DNA of 52,218 nt from Planctomycetia bacterium (GCA_005799265.1 SYHD01000006.1:1-52218); one strand, 5' to 3'; shown: positions 24,161 to 32,966, numbered from the stretch's first letter. Made by a program: numbers and translations. Notes: generated by a model from the letters alone, not told the origin.

Positions 24161-25372
24161 TCATTCTTCCACACGCAGCAGCTCAATTTGCGCCGTCGAG
24201 GGAAATTGATCGACATAATAGCGTTCCGGATACCACCCCTTCGCCTTCAGCAAAGCGCCGGCAACTTCAACCACGCGGGACCAATTGGCCCGCGCCACCG
24301 CCTCGCCTATGTTTTCTCCGTCGGCGACGAAAAAGAACACCTCATCCGTGCGCGGCAACAGCGAGACCACATCCTTCGACCACACCGAGTAGCTGCGTAC
24401 TTCGCCCGTCTCCTGGTCTTGCCGGGCGCTAAAGCTGGCGACGAAGATGTCCTCGTCTTTCGTCTCGTAAATGTCGTTGAGCAGTTCCTTTTGCTCCTCG
24501 TAATCCTGCCCGATCGCCTGGACCCACATGAGTTGATACTTCGCGAAGTCGGGATGTTCGGGCGCCGGCATGAACGGGACCCACGCATCCCCGTCCAAAC
24601 GCAGGGCGATGCCGTTCATGGGGCGCGGACCCTGCAACGCTTCCTCGGCTAACGCGGCGATGGCGGACAGGCCGGTCTCATCGTCGGCGCCCGTCAAGAG
24701 CAGGGTATCGCGGTTGGGAATCATGACGACGAGGTCGCCGTGAACTTGATGTTGGCGCAGGTACTCGTGCAGCAACATCCTGGCGGAGTCGTGATTGTCT
24801 CGCCAGGGAGATTGCCAAACGCCGGGGATGATGCTTCCGAGTTTCTCCTGGCTAATGGCAACGAGGTTCGCACGGGCCCGGATCGAGGCTTCCTCGAAGC
24901 TGACTTGCCAGGTCTCCAGGTAGCTCGGCTGAATCTGATGGATTGACTCGGGCAGATCGTACACCAGGCCGACGGCGAAATGCTCGGCCAAAATGGTTAG
25001 AGGAAAATCGGGCCGATCGATGCCGCGGCGTTCGAGTTCCAGCTTGGTCATCTCGAAGTAGCCGCGATTGCGCACCGCCGGCAGAAGATGCGGCGCCGCA
25101 GTCTGGTAGTCGTCAGGGACTTCGCTGTTGCGCGCAAACCACACGCGCACGAATCGTTGGACGATCCCGTCCCGGATTTCCGGCGCCGCGCCGCAATACT
25201 CGCCGTAGGCATTGCCCAGATTCAGGAGATCGGCGCCGTCCTCCTCGATGACAATGCAGAAGCCCTCCGCATCATAGCGCAGCGTTTGCGTCTCGCCGGC
25301 ATCCTTGATCGCCTTGATGACGGCGTTGGCGAAGGCGTCCTTGCTGATGGGATTCGTCGAGGGAAAATTCAT
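24161..25372 (-). CDS. DUF1444 (YtpQ-like) family protein
   Basis: 403 residues from ATG 25372. The pattern is DUF1444: an N-terminal domain with KDAFANAVIKAIKDAG, a middle part with FEEASIRARANLVAISQEKL, and TLLLTGADDETGLSAIAALA late in the sequence. The function of the family is not known; in Bacillus the homologue is YtpQ. No signal peptide or membrane segment. Codons upstream of the chosen ATG are supplied by a repeat (25386-25437). The gene ends next to a hairpin repeat. Confidence 0.8.
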   Translation of the reverse strand: MNFPSTNPISKDAFANAVIKAIKDAGETQTLRYDAEGFCIVIEEDGADLLNLGNAYGEYCGAAPEIRDGIVQRFVRVWFARNSEVPDDYQTAAPHLLPAVRNRGYFEMTKLELERRGIDRPDFPLTILAEHFAVGLVYDLPESIHQIQPSYLETWQVSFEEASIRARANLVAISQEKLGSIIPGVWQSPWRDNHDSARMLLHEYLRQHQVHGDLVVMIPNRDTLLLTGADDETGLSAIAALAEEALQGPRPMNGIALRLDGDAWVPFMPAPEHPDFAKYQLMWVQAIGQDYEEQKELLNDIYETKDEDIFVASFSARQDQETGEVRSYSVWSKDVVSLLPRTDEVFFFVADGENIGEAVARANWSRVVEVAGALLKAKGWYPERYYVDQFPSTAQIELLRVEE

Positions 25373-25385
25373 GAGAGCAACTCGT

Positions 25386-25437
25386 TCTGCCGCTTGCGGC
25401 TTAGCGCTCGGCGTCGAGCCCGCCAAGCGGCAAGCGA
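25386..25437. repeat. CCGCTTGCGGCTTAGCGCTCG repeat upstream of DUF1444
   Basis: TGCCGCTTGCGGCTTAGCG with GCCAAGCGGCAAGCGAC nearby forms a compact hairpin. It shares its core with copies at 16403, 19420, 29373 and 31307 and is 13 bases from the DUF1444 start codon. Confidence 0.75.
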
Positions 25438-25447
25438 CAATCAAGGG

Positions 25448-26827
25448 CTACAGAAGATACATGGTCGCAATCGTGAAGTAGATGACGATACCCGTCACGT
25501 CCACAAACGTCGCGACGAATGGGCTCGACGCGATGCCCGGATCGACGCCGATACGGCGAAAAATCAGCGGCAGCATCGAGCCGACGATCGTTCCCCAGAT
25601 GCAAATGCACACAACCGCCTGAAAGATCACCAGGCCTAACGTGAAAGCTGCCGGCGGCTGTTCGCCCGCGTGATCGTAGACAGCGTGCGTGGCCAAGGCA
25701 ATCATAAAACCGATAGCACCGAGGCTCAAGCCCAAGGCCAGCCCCATCTGCAGCTCGTGGCGTAACACACGCAACCAGTCACGCTCGCTCACCTGCCCCA
25801 GGGCCAACGCGCGCGTGATGAGCGTGGCTGCCTGGGAACCCGAGTTGCCCCCCGTGGAGATGCACAACGGCACGAACAGTGCCAGCAAGGCCACGGTGCT
25901 GATAGCGTGCTGAAATCGCGACATCGCCCACACCGTGAAGATGCCGCCCACGAACAGGCACGACAACCAGAACGCCCGTCTTCCCCAGACAGTCACGAAC
26001 GACGTTTCCAGGTAGTTTTCCGTAATTGGCCCGACGGCACCCATGCGATGGACGTCTTCGGTCGCCTCCTGAACGACAACGTCAATGACGTCGTCATGCG
26101 TGATGATGCCGACCATGCGATTTTGATCATCGACGACGGGAATCGCGATGAGATCGAACTGCGCCATCGTCTTGGCAACTTTTTCGGGGTCCTCGTTGGC
26201 GCGGACCGAGACGACTTGGTTCTCCATGATGTCGCGGATCAAGGCGTGCCGCGCGGCCAAGATCAAAATACGCAGCGACACGACGCCCGTGAGCCGATGC
26301 TGCTCGTCGAGGACGAAGATGTAGTAGATCGTCTCGCTTTCGGGCGCCTGCAAACGCAGCCGATCGAGGGCTTCCGATGCAGTCAACCCTGGTGGTAGCC
26401 AGGCGTAATCGGTCGTCATCAACGCGCCGGCGGTGTTCGCCTCTTGGCTCACCAAGGTCGCGATGTCGCGGCGATTGGCCTCATCGACAAGCCGAAGCAA
26501 GCTCTCCGTCACCTTCGGCATCAAGCGGCGCATCAAATCGACGCGATCGTCGTGCGACATCTGTTCGATCAACTCGGCCATATGCTCGCGGCCCGTGCCT
26601 TCGACCATCTGCACTTGCCAATCGATCGGGAAATACTCGAAGATGGCTGCCTGATGCTTGATGCGGGTGTGCTTGAGAAATCTCCAGACCTGTTCGACAG
26701 GCAAATCGCACACCAGCGCGTCGCCGACGGTTGCGGGATGCAGCGATTCACAGAACTCCTTCATGCCATGGGCGTCGTTCTCTTGAAGGAGATACTTCAC
26801 TTCCGGCGTAAATAACGGATTCGGCAT
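25448..26827 (-). CDS. mgtE: Magnesium transporter MgtE
   Basis: 459 residues. The N-terminal superhelical domain (residues ~1-130), a CBS pair (GVVSLRILILAA, later GIITHDDVIDVVVQEA) and a five-helix membrane domain (from about residue 285) occur in the standard order. Signature stretches include MTTDYAWLPPGLTASEAL in the CBS region and PLCISTGGNSGSQAATLITR in the pore region. MgtE is a Mg2+ channel gated by Mg2+ binding to its cytoplasmic domains. Start at ATG 26827 is the usual position before the first helix; upstream residues come from a repeat. It is followed 75 bases later by DUF1444 on the same strand. Confidence 0.95.
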   Translation of the reverse strand: MPNPLFTPEVKYLLQENDAHGMKEFCESLHPATVGDALVCDLPVEQVWRFLKHTRIKHQAAIFEYFPIDWQVQMVEGTGREHMAELIEQMSHDDRVDLMRRLMPKVTESLLRLVDEANRRDIATLVSQEANTAGALMTTDYAWLPPGLTASEALDRLRLQAPESETIYYIFVLDEQHRLTGVVSLRILILAARHALIRDIMENQVVSVRANEDPEKVAKTMAQFDLIAIPVVDDQNRMVGIITHDDVIDVVVQEATEDVHRMGAVGPITENYLETSFVTVWGRRAFWLSCLFVGGIFTVWAMSRFQHAISTVALLALFVPLCISTGGNSGSQAATLITRALALGQVSERDWLRVLRHELQMGLALGLSLGAIGFMIALATHAVYDHAGEQPPAAFTLGLVIFQAVVCICIWGTIVGSMLPLIFRRIGVDPGIASSPFVATFVDVTGIVIYFTIATMYLL

Positions 26828-26859
26828 GATAGGGTCCCGATGGAATTTTCCCGAGGGGT

Positions 26860-26902
26860 ACGTCTCCAACGTACCCATGACATCACGACACGTTGGAGAC
26901 GT
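26860..26902. repeat. ACGTCTCCAACGT hairpin repeat
   Basis: ACGTCTCCAACGT (26860-26872) is complementary to ACGTTGGAGACGT (26890-26902). It sits between mgtE and the CYTH-PanC frame and encodes the last residues (GHVSNVS) and the TGA stop of the latter. I recall the GHVSNV translation from many planctomycete repeat-derived ORFs. Confidence 0.85.
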
Positions 26903-28358
26903 GCCCGACGTCAATCAGCATGTTATCAATCAATCGCGTCGTTCCGAAGTAAACTGCGAGCGCGACCAGCACTTCTCCCTGCAAACGCTCGATCGGCTGA
27001 AGCTGCCCGAAATCGACAATCGCTACATAATCGACGCGCGCGCCCGGCGTTGCATCGATCAATGCGCGCGCCGCGCGGATCAACGGCTCCGCTTGCCGTT
27101 CGCCGGCGTCGATTCGGGCTCGAATCAACTCCAACGCGCGAAAGAGCACGGTCGCGTGCCGGCGCTGCTCCGAGTCCAGGTAGACGTTGCGCGAACTGAG
27201 CGCCAAGCCGTCGGCCGCGCGCACGATCGGACAGATGCGCAACTCGACAGGCACATCGAGGTCGCGAACCATCTGCATGAGCAATCTGGCTTGCTGGGCG
27301 TCCTTCTGCCCGAAGTACGCGACATCCGGCTGCAAGATATTGAACAGCTTCAAGACGACCGTGGCCACGCCGCGAAAATGCCCAAGACGCGCCGCACCGC
27401 ACAGCACGTTCTGCATTTCGTTCACCTCGACAAAAGTCTTGAACGAGGCGGGATACATGACCTCCGGCGTAGGCTGAAAGACGAGATCGACGTTCGCCCG
27501 CGCACACAGCGCGACATCCGCATCGAACGGGCGCGGATAGCGCGACAGATCCTCCTTTGGGCCGAACTGCGTCTGATTGACGAAGATCGACACGACAACG
27601 AAATCAGTCTCGCGCCGCGCCGTCTGGATCAAACTTTCGTGCCCGGCGTGCAAGGCGCCCATCGTCGGCACGAGGCCGATACGTTTGCCTTGAGTGCGCG
27701 CGGCCGCGATGGCGTTGCGGGTGTCGGCGACAGTTGTTGTGATCGTTGGAGTCAAGCGACTTCTTTCTTGTATTTCTCTCCTCTCCCCCGGAGTACCGAG
27801 GGAGAGGGGAGGAAGATTCGCTAGCACCATCTCCAAATACGAGCGCTGCTCGCTCGACGTCAGCCCCAGTTCGCGCGTCGTCTGCAAGATCACGTCTTGT
27901 GCGCGTTGCTTCTGTTCCGCGTTCGTGACGATTTCGATTTCGACAAATCGGCCCAGCGATTCGACCTCATCGCAACATGCTTGCAGCGCGAAACCACCGC
28001 GCTGGAAATCGTAGCAGGTTCGCCGCTTCTTCACCACGGCAGTCGGCCGATAGCCGAGCGCGACGGCGAGCCGGCGCCATTTGTCTGCGGCTTCGGCGCC
28101 TGGCTCCAGGGCGAGCTCGATCTCCGTGCGCGTCTTGGCGAGACCGCCTTGCTTGGGGCCTTTGTAAGTGATGCGATTCTGGATACCGATGCAGCGCAGG
28201 CGAAACGCTTCATCCGTCCGCGCGAAATCGCGATCCGGAGCGTTGAAGTAATGGTCCGCTTCCTCAATCGCCAGCTGCGGCGTCGCGCGCCAGTTCGCCA
28301 TGTGCTGTTCGAGCGCGCTGAAGTCGCTAACCGAAAATTTCATCTCGATTTCGAGCAT
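26883..28358 (-). CDS. panC: CYTH-domain (adenylate cyclase class IV-like) / pantoate-beta-alanine ligase continuous frame
   Basis: 491 residues. Residues 1-181 are a CYTH triphosphate-tunnel domain: EIEMK (the ExExK motif) at 3-7, RLR and YKGPK basic pairs, and FVEIEI near 139. Residues 202-491 are pantoate-beta-alanine ligase: LVPTMGALHAGHESLI, FVNQTQFGPKEDLSRYPR, GAARLGHFRGVATVV, FGQKDAQQ and ALSSRNVYL. PanC condenses pantoate and beta-alanine with ATP. Linker residues 182-201 (PPLSLGTPGERREIQ) come from a CCCCTCTCCC-type repeat. A TTG at 27753-27755 (residue 202) could start PanC alone; no ATG lies near. The C-terminus and stop also come from a repeat. Whether one fused protein or two are made is unclear. 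Confidence 0.85.
   Translation of the reverse strand: MLEIEMKFSVSDFSALEQHMANWRATPQLAIEEADHYFNAPDRDFARTDEAFRLRCIGIQNRITYKGPKQGGLAKTRTEIELALEPGAEAADKWRRLAVALGYRPTAVVKKRRTCYDFQRGGFALQACCDEVESLGRFVEIEIVTNAEQKQRAQDVILQTTRELGLTSSEQRSYLEMVLANLPPLSLGTPGERREIQERSRLTPTITTTVADTRNAIAAARTQGKRIGLVPTMGALHAGHESLIQTARRETDFVVVSIFVNQTQFGPKEDLSRYPRPFDADVALCARANVDLVFQPTPEVMYPASFKTFVEVNEMQNVLCGAARLGHFRGVATVVLKLFNILQPDVAYFGQKDAQQARLLMQMVRDLDVPVELRICPIVRAADGLALSSRNVYLDSEQRRHATVLFRALELIRARIDAGERQAEPLIRAARALIDATPGARVDYVAIVDFGQLQPIERLQGEVLVALAVYFGTTRLIDNMLIDVGHVSNVS
27778..27811. repeat. CCTCTCCCCCGG hairpin repeat inside the CYTH-PanC frame
   Basis: CTCCTCTCCCCCGG (27778-27791) pairs with CCGAGGGAGAGGGGAG (27796-27811) with small mismatches. 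It lies exactly between the CYTH and PanC domains and contains no stop in the translated frame. It shares its core with the insertion in the sialidase gene at 3145-3190. Confidence 0.85.
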
Positions 28359-28525
28359 GGTTGCATCCTGAATTCGTTTAACTCTCACAACCTTTCGCGC
28401 GAACACCAATCGCAAAACCCCGAAAACTCGCCTGCCGCGGCGTCCGTCCCTTGTGTAGAATTAACGTATTCGGCCCGGTCCATCCAGGCGCTTCACGAAG
28501 AATTAACGATCCCCGCGAGGAACGC

Positions 28526-28858
28526 ATGAGCGAATTCCATACCGTGTGCAAAGTACAAGAGCTGCGCGAAGGCGAAGGCAAGACCGTCGCCGTCGGTAAG
28601 AAGCTGGTCGCCGTCTTCCTCGTGGAAGGCAATCCCTTCGCCATAGACGATTGCTGCCCGCACATGGGGGCGTCCCTGAGCGGCGGTTACGTCGAGAGCG
28701 GCATCGTCACCTGCCCGTGGCACGCCTGGCGCTTTCGCGTCACCGATGGGACCTGGGCCGACAACCCGCGCATCAAAATTGGTTGCCATTCCGTCCGCGT
28801 CGTCGGAGATGACGTGCAAGTTCAACTCGCCAGCCCAACCGCGGAGAGAACCTCATGA
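28526..28858 (+). CDS. Rieske [2Fe-2S] ferredoxin-like protein
   Basis: 110 residues from ATG 28526 (GAGGAA upstream). The Rieske ligands are C44-P-H46 (CCPHMG) and C63-P-W-H66 (CPWHAW). Small proteins of this type (NirD/BphF-like) shuttle electrons in the cytoplasm. Its stop overlaps the start of a c-type cytochrome gene by 4 bases (ATGA), so the two are co-translated and probably belong to one electron-transfer function, though the cytochrome is exported and this protein has no signal peptide. Confidence 0.9.
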   Translation: MSEFHTVCKVQELREGEGKTVAVGKKLVAVFLVEGNPFAIDDCCPHMGASLSGGYVESGIVTCPWHAWRFRVTDGTWADNPRIKIGCHSVRVVGDDVQVQLASPTAERTS

Positions 28859-29364
28859 GTCCGTATTTTCGCGCCGCCGTCGCGGCCCTACTCTTGTCGC
28901 TCGGTGCCATCGCGCCGGGTCTTGCTCAAAATGCGGGACCTGCCAAGATCGTCCCAAAACTTGAACCCGTTGCGGAGACGCGACTGCTTATGGAAGGTCT
29001 GGCCCACGCCAACTTTCGCGGCCTGGAGCGCAATCTCGCGAAGAATCCAATCGACGGCCAATCCTGGGTCTTCGCGCGCGGCCAGGCGCTGTTGATTGCG
29101 GAGACGGCGAATCTGTTGATGCTACGGCCGCCGAAGAGTCCGAGCAGCCAGCCCTTCTGGTTCGGACATTCGATGGACATGCGCAATCAGTCGATGTCGC
29201 TGGCCCAGGACTTGGCGAAGAAGGACCTCGAGCGCGCCAAGGCGGGGATGCAGCAGGTCGCCAACAGTTGCAATCGCTGCCATCAGACCTTCCGCGTCAA
29301 CGCCGACATTACGCCGTTCGCGCAGCCCGAGCCGCCGCCGGTGCGCAAGGTGTCGATCGAATAG
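28855..29364 (+). CDS. Exported cytochrome c (class II-like, C-terminal haem)
   Basis: 169 residues. A signal peptide (MSPYFRAAVAALLLSLGAIA) is followed by a mostly helical region; the single haem motif CNRCH is near the C-terminus (139-143), as in cytochrome c'/c556-type four-helix proteins. The segment WVFARGQALLIAETANLLML is a typical second helix. It should carry electrons outside the cytoplasm. Overlaps the Rieske gene by 4 bases. The C-terminal tail (FAQPEPPPVRK) is Pro-rich and probably disordered. Confidence 0.88.
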   Translation: MSPYFRAAVAALLLSLGAIAPGLAQNAGPAKIVPKLEPVAETRLLMEGLAHANFRGLERNLAKNPIDGQSWVFARGQALLIAETANLLMLRPPKSPSSQPFWFGHSMDMRNQSMSLAQDLAKKDLERAKAGMQQVANSCNRCHQTFRVNADITPFAQPEPPPVRKVSIE

Positions 29365-29372
29365 TGATTCGT

Positions 29373-29435
29373 TTAGCGCTCGCGTTGAAGCGACGATCGA
29401 TCTGATGCTTTAACGCGAGCGCTAAGCCGCAAGCG
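29373..29435. repeat. TTAGCGCTCGCGTT hairpin repeat
   Basis: TTAGCGCTCGCGTT (29373-29386) pairs perfectly with AACGCGAGCGCTAA (29412-29425), extending to about 19 bp with one wobble, and is followed by GCCGCAAGCGGCG. It lies after the cytochrome gene. The right arm matches the in-gene fragment at 31307-31328 in 20 of 22 bases. Confidence 0.9.
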
Positions 29436-29580
29436 GCGTTTCGATAAAATACTCGCACCCATCGAACGAATAACCCATTAGACGATTTTCCGTATGCGCT
29501 TGACGGCGGCATGCGGGTCGATTACTACATTCTTTGCAGGGTATCGCCAACTTTCGTTTACTTCGAAAGGCTGACACGTC

Positions 29581-30501
29581 ATGTCCACGTCAAATCCACA
29601 AGCCGGCAAACCCCCGACTCCTCCGCCAGCGGCCCCTACTCCGCCCTCCGCGGCGCCGGCATCCAAGCCAGTCGGGCCGCCGCAGAAACGGCAGATCTTC
29701 ATCGTCAGCCACTCCACTCTCTTCTACTGGTGGCCGGTGTGGGCGTTCGGTTTCTTGATGTTCATCATCTCCATCTTGTCGGGTCAAGACATGGCGATCG
29801 TGCCGAGGGATTCCAAATTCACGGAAGTACTAAAGGACAGAGAAGGAAAGCCGAAAAAAGACTCGGAGAAAGTCACGATCGATGGCTTTGATGGGCCGCG
29901 CCAGGTCGTTGTCCTGCCGATAGGCGAGAACGCCGCCACAACCAAGACACTACACATCAGCGGCAGCAAGAATGTGGGCGTGGTCTTTGTCGCGATCCTG
30001 CTTTTGGTCATCGTCATCACCAATATCCCCCTGCGCGGGCTGTGGTCCTTCATCGTCATCCTGTTCATCATCTTCTTCACGATCATCTTCTCGATCATGG
30101 AGTGGTGGGCCATCATCTTCGACATATTCACCCTTCTCGACATCCGCATCAATGCGGCCGGCTATCTCGTCATTTCTTCGATCCTGTTCATCCTGTGGCT
30201 CGTTGTCTTCTTCCTTTTCGATCGGCAGATCTACATGATCTTCGAGCCGGGACAAATGCGCGTGCGCCAGGCTATCGGCGACGCCGAGACCAGCTATGAC
30301 ACCACGGGCATGACGACGATGAAACAGCGCGGCGACCTCTTCCGGCACTGGATCCTCGGCCTCGGGTCAGGCGATCTCATCGTCAGAACCTCGGGCGCGC
30401 ATCCGGTAGAGATTCACATGAACAACGTGCTCTTCATCGGCGGCAAGCACGAGCAAATCGAAGAGCTGCTGCGTTCGCGCGAGGTCGTCGCAGGCGACTG
30501 A
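29581..30501 (+). CDS. Multi-pass membrane protein with Pro-rich N-terminus, PH-like
   Basis: 306 residues. Residues 1-35 are Pro/Ala-rich and likely disordered in the cytoplasm. Hydrophobic segments are at about 49-64, 133-150, 155-175 and 195-215. The C-terminal ~80 residues (MIFEPGQMRVRQAIGDAETS, then DLIVRTSGAHPVEIHMNNVL) resemble the bacterial PH domain of DUF304-type proteins. I cannot give a function. The sequence between segments 1 and 2 is charged and includes DSKFTEVLKDREGKPKKDSE. The gene is preceded by a repeat-bearing gap and followed by another hairpin repeat. Confidence 0.7.
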   Translation: MSTSNPQAGKPPTPPPAAPTPPSAAPASKPVGPPQKRQIFIVSHSTLFYWWPVWAFGFLMFIISILSGQDMAIVPRDSKFTEVLKDREGKPKKDSEKVTIDGFDGPRQVVVLPIGENAATTKTLHISGSKNVGVVFVAILLLVIVITNIPLRGLWSFIVILFIIFFTIIFSIMEWWAIIFDIFTLLDIRINAAGYLVISSILFILWLVVFFLFDRQIYMIFEPGQMRVRQAIGDAETSYDTTGMTTMKQRGDLFRHWILGLGSGDLIVRTSGAHPVEIHMNNVLFIGGKHEQIEELLRSREVVAGD

Positions 30502-30529
30502 AGCGGATCGTAACGTCGTGCATTTCGCC

Positions 30530-30593
30530 ACAACGCCACAGGCGTACGTGGGAGGGGATAGTGTTCCCCATCCACGCACGCCTGTGGCGTTGT
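30530..30593. repeat. ACAACGCCACAGGCGT hairpin repeat
   Basis: ACAACGCCACAGGCGT (30530-30545) pairs perfectly over 16 bases with ACGCCTGTGGCGTTGT (30578-30593). It fills the gap before the DUF1549/DUF1553 gene. No T-run follows, so it is not a clear terminator. Confidence 0.92.
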
Positions 30594-30638
30594 AGTTTGA
30601 CGGTTTCCGTCAGGCAAAGTGCCGATTACAATGAGCGT

Positions 30639-32957
30639 ATGGAAACCGCCATGCGATCAATCCTTCTTGCCTTGCTTCTCCTCTCCACAACGGCGTTCTC
30701 TGCACGCGCGCAGCCAAACCCTGAGGACCGTGCCGCGCAGCTTGAGTTCTTCGAAAAGAAGATCCGCCCCATTCTGGTTGATAATTGCTACGAATGCCAC
30801 GGCGGCGCGAAGATCAAGGGCGGCGTTCGACTCGATCGCAAGGCCGCCGTCTTCAAGGCGACCGATGAGCCGTTGATCGTGCCGGGGCATCCCGAGAAGA
30901 GCTTGCTCGTGCGCGCAATTCGTCACGAGATCGAGCACAAGATGCCGCCGCCGCCCAAGGCGAAGCTGTCGGTGCAGGCGACCGCCGACATCGCGACGTG
31001 GATCAAGCTCGGCGCCGCCTGGCCGGACGATAAAACCAAGAGCGTCGAAACCGATCCGCGCAAGCACTGGGCATTTCAGCCGGTGCAGAAGCCGGCCATA
31101 CCGATGGTGAACGGTCAGCGTAAGCCGGCTGGTGAGTGGGCCAACAATCCGATTGACGCGTTCATTCTGGCAAAACTGGATGAGAAACAGGTTACGCCGA
31201 ATCCGGTTGCCGATCCCCGTACGCTCCTTCGACGCGTGCAGTACGATCTTGTCGGTTTGCCGCCGACCTATCAGGAAATGGAAGCATTTGCCGCGGCGTG
31301 GGATCGCGCGAGCGCTAAACGGCAAGCGCTGTGGGATGACGTCGTTGACAAGCTGCTCGCGTCGCCTCAACACGGCGAGCGCTGGGCCCGACACTGGCTT
31401 GATTTGGCGCGCTACTCCGACACCAAAGGCTACGTCTTCCTGGAAGAACGCCGCTACCCTTATGCCTACGCTTATCGCGACTGGGTGGTAAAAGCTCTGA
31501 ACGATGATTTACCGTACGATCAATTCCTGATCCAGCAAATCGCCGCCGACCGGCTCGTCGCCAAGGGCCAGGCCCCCGTAAGCAGTCAGGCGGCGATGGG
31601 CTTCCTCACGCTCGGCCGACGCTTTCTCAACAACATTCACGACGTCACCGATGACCGCATCGACACGCTCACACGCGGCATGCTCGGCCTCACCGTTGCG
31701 TGCGCCCGTTGCCACGATCACAAATACGACCCGATCTCGACCAAGGAATACTACGGCTTCTACGGCGTCTTCATGAGTTCGCTCGAGCCGAAGGAACTTC
31801 CGCTCCTGGGCGAGCCGACCGTGACGAAGGAATACGTCACGTTCCAAGAAGAACTGCAGAGACTCGAAAAAGCGGTGAACTCGTATCAAGCGAAGTTCAA
31901 GAAGGAGCTTGACGAGAAGAACCGCAAGCATCGCGATGAGCTCAAATCGCTAGAGAAGAAAGTCGAAGCGTTCCAGGCGAATTCGTCCGCCGCGCCGCCG
32001 CGCGGCATGGTGATGATCGATCGCCCCAATCCCGGCGATTCGCGTGTCTTGATTCGCGGCGCTCCGGGCAATCTCGGACCGGTCGCGCCACGCCAGTTCC
32101 TCGCGATCCTTTCACCTGACAAGCCGAAGCCGTTCACCGACGGCAGCGGCCGACTCGATTTGGCGCGCGCCATCGTCGACAAGAACAATCCGCTCACGGC
32201 GCGCGTCTTCGTCAACCGCATCTGGATGCACTATTTCGGCACGGGCCTGGTGACGACGCCGAGCAACTTCGGCCTGCGCGCCGAGCCGCCGAGCCATCCA
32301 GAGCTGCTCGACTATCTCGCATGGCGTTTCATGGAGGACGGCTGGTCAATCCGCAAGCTGCATCGCTTGATCGTCACTTCAAGAACGTATCAGATTTCGA
32401 GCGCAGAAAACGCCAAGGCCCGCGAAGTCGATGCCGACAATCGCTGGTATGCGCGGGCCAATCGCCGCCGGCTCGACTTTGAAGCGTTGCGCGATTCACT
32501 ATTGATGGCCGCGGGCAATCTCGACCTCAAGATGGGTGGCGCCAGCGTGGACATCACCAAGGCCCCCTGGAGCAAACGCCGCACACTGTACGGCTTCATC
32601 GATCGTCAGAACCTCCCCGGCATCTTCCGCACGTTCGACTTCGCAAGCCCCGATGCCTCGACGCCGGTGCGATATCAAACGACGGTGCCGCAGCAGGCCC
32701 TCTTCCTGCTCAACCATCCGTTCGTGCAGGAGGAAACTCGCGTCCTCTTGAATCGGCCGGAGTTGAACGTGAAGGATCAGGCCGACAGGATCCAGGGGCT
32801 CTATCGCACAGTCTACGGACGCAGCGCGGATGCCGAGGAAGTGCGCATCGGCCAGCAATTTCTCGCGTCGGCGACCGTCGGTACGGTCGGGCTGACGCCA
32901 TGGGAACGCTACGCGCAGGCGTTGTTGCTGGCGAACGAGTTTGCGTTTGTCGATTGA
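30639..32957 (+). CDS. PSC1 cytochrome/DUF1549/DUF1553 protein
   Basis: 772 residues (or 768 from a second ATG at 30651). A signal peptide (MRSILLALLLLSTTAFSARA) precedes a planctomycete cytochrome-c-like domain with haem motif CYECH in KKIRPILVDNCYECHGGAKI. DUF1549 follows (NNPIDAFILAKLDEKQVTP, HGERWARHWLDLARYSDTKG, and VACARCHDHKYDPIST), then a charged helical stretch near residues 400-450 (likely coiled coil), then DUF1553 (NPLTARVFVNRIWMHYFGTG, TPSNFGLRAEPPSHPELLDY). Such proteins are paired with DUF1501 proteins in planctomycetes, as here, 73 bases downstream. Function is unproven. Residues SAKRQAL come from a small repeat fragment. Confidence 0.93.
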   Translation: METAMRSILLALLLLSTTAFSARAQPNPEDRAAQLEFFEKKIRPILVDNCYECHGGAKIKGGVRLDRKAAVFKATDEPLIVPGHPEKSLLVRAIRHEIEHKMPPPPKAKLSVQATADIATWIKLGAAWPDDKTKSVETDPRKHWAFQPVQKPAIPMVNGQRKPAGEWANNPIDAFILAKLDEKQVTPNPVADPRTLLRRVQYDLVGLPPTYQEMEAFAAAWDRASAKRQALWDDVVDKLLASPQHGERWARHWLDLARYSDTKGYVFLEERRYPYAYAYRDWVVKALNDDLPYDQFLIQQIAADRLVAKGQAPVSSQAAMGFLTLGRRFLNNIHDVTDDRIDTLTRGMLGLTVACARCHDHKYDPISTKEYYGFYGVFMSSLEPKELPLLGEPTVTKEYVTFQEELQRLEKAVNSYQAKFKKELDEKNRKHRDELKSLEKKVEAFQANSSAAPPRGMVMIDRPNPGDSRVLIRGAPGNLGPVAPRQFLAILSPDKPKPFTDGSGRLDLARAIVDKNNPLTARVFVNRIWMHYFGTGLVTTPSNFGLRAEPPSHPELLDYLAWRFMEDGWSIRKLHRLIVTSRTYQISSAENAKAREVDADNRWYARANRRRLDFEALRDSLLMAAGNLDLKMGGASVDITKAPWSKRRTLYGFIDRQNLPGIFRTFDFASPDASTPVRYQTTVPQQALFLLNHPFVQEETRVLLNRPELNVKDQADRIQGLYRTVYGRSADAEEVRIGQQFLASATVGTVGLTPWERYAQALLLANEFAFVD
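31307..31328. repeat. Repeat fragment inside the DUF1549 coding region
   Basis: The 22 bases CGCGAGCGCTAA-ACGGCAAGCG match the right arm of the hairpin at 29373-29435 (29414-29435) at 20 of 22 positions and translate in frame (RASAKRQA) between the DUF1549 N-terminal part and the HGERWARHW motif, where homologues I know have a shorter linker. Confidence 0.6.
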
Positions 32958-32966
32958 TTCCAGATC

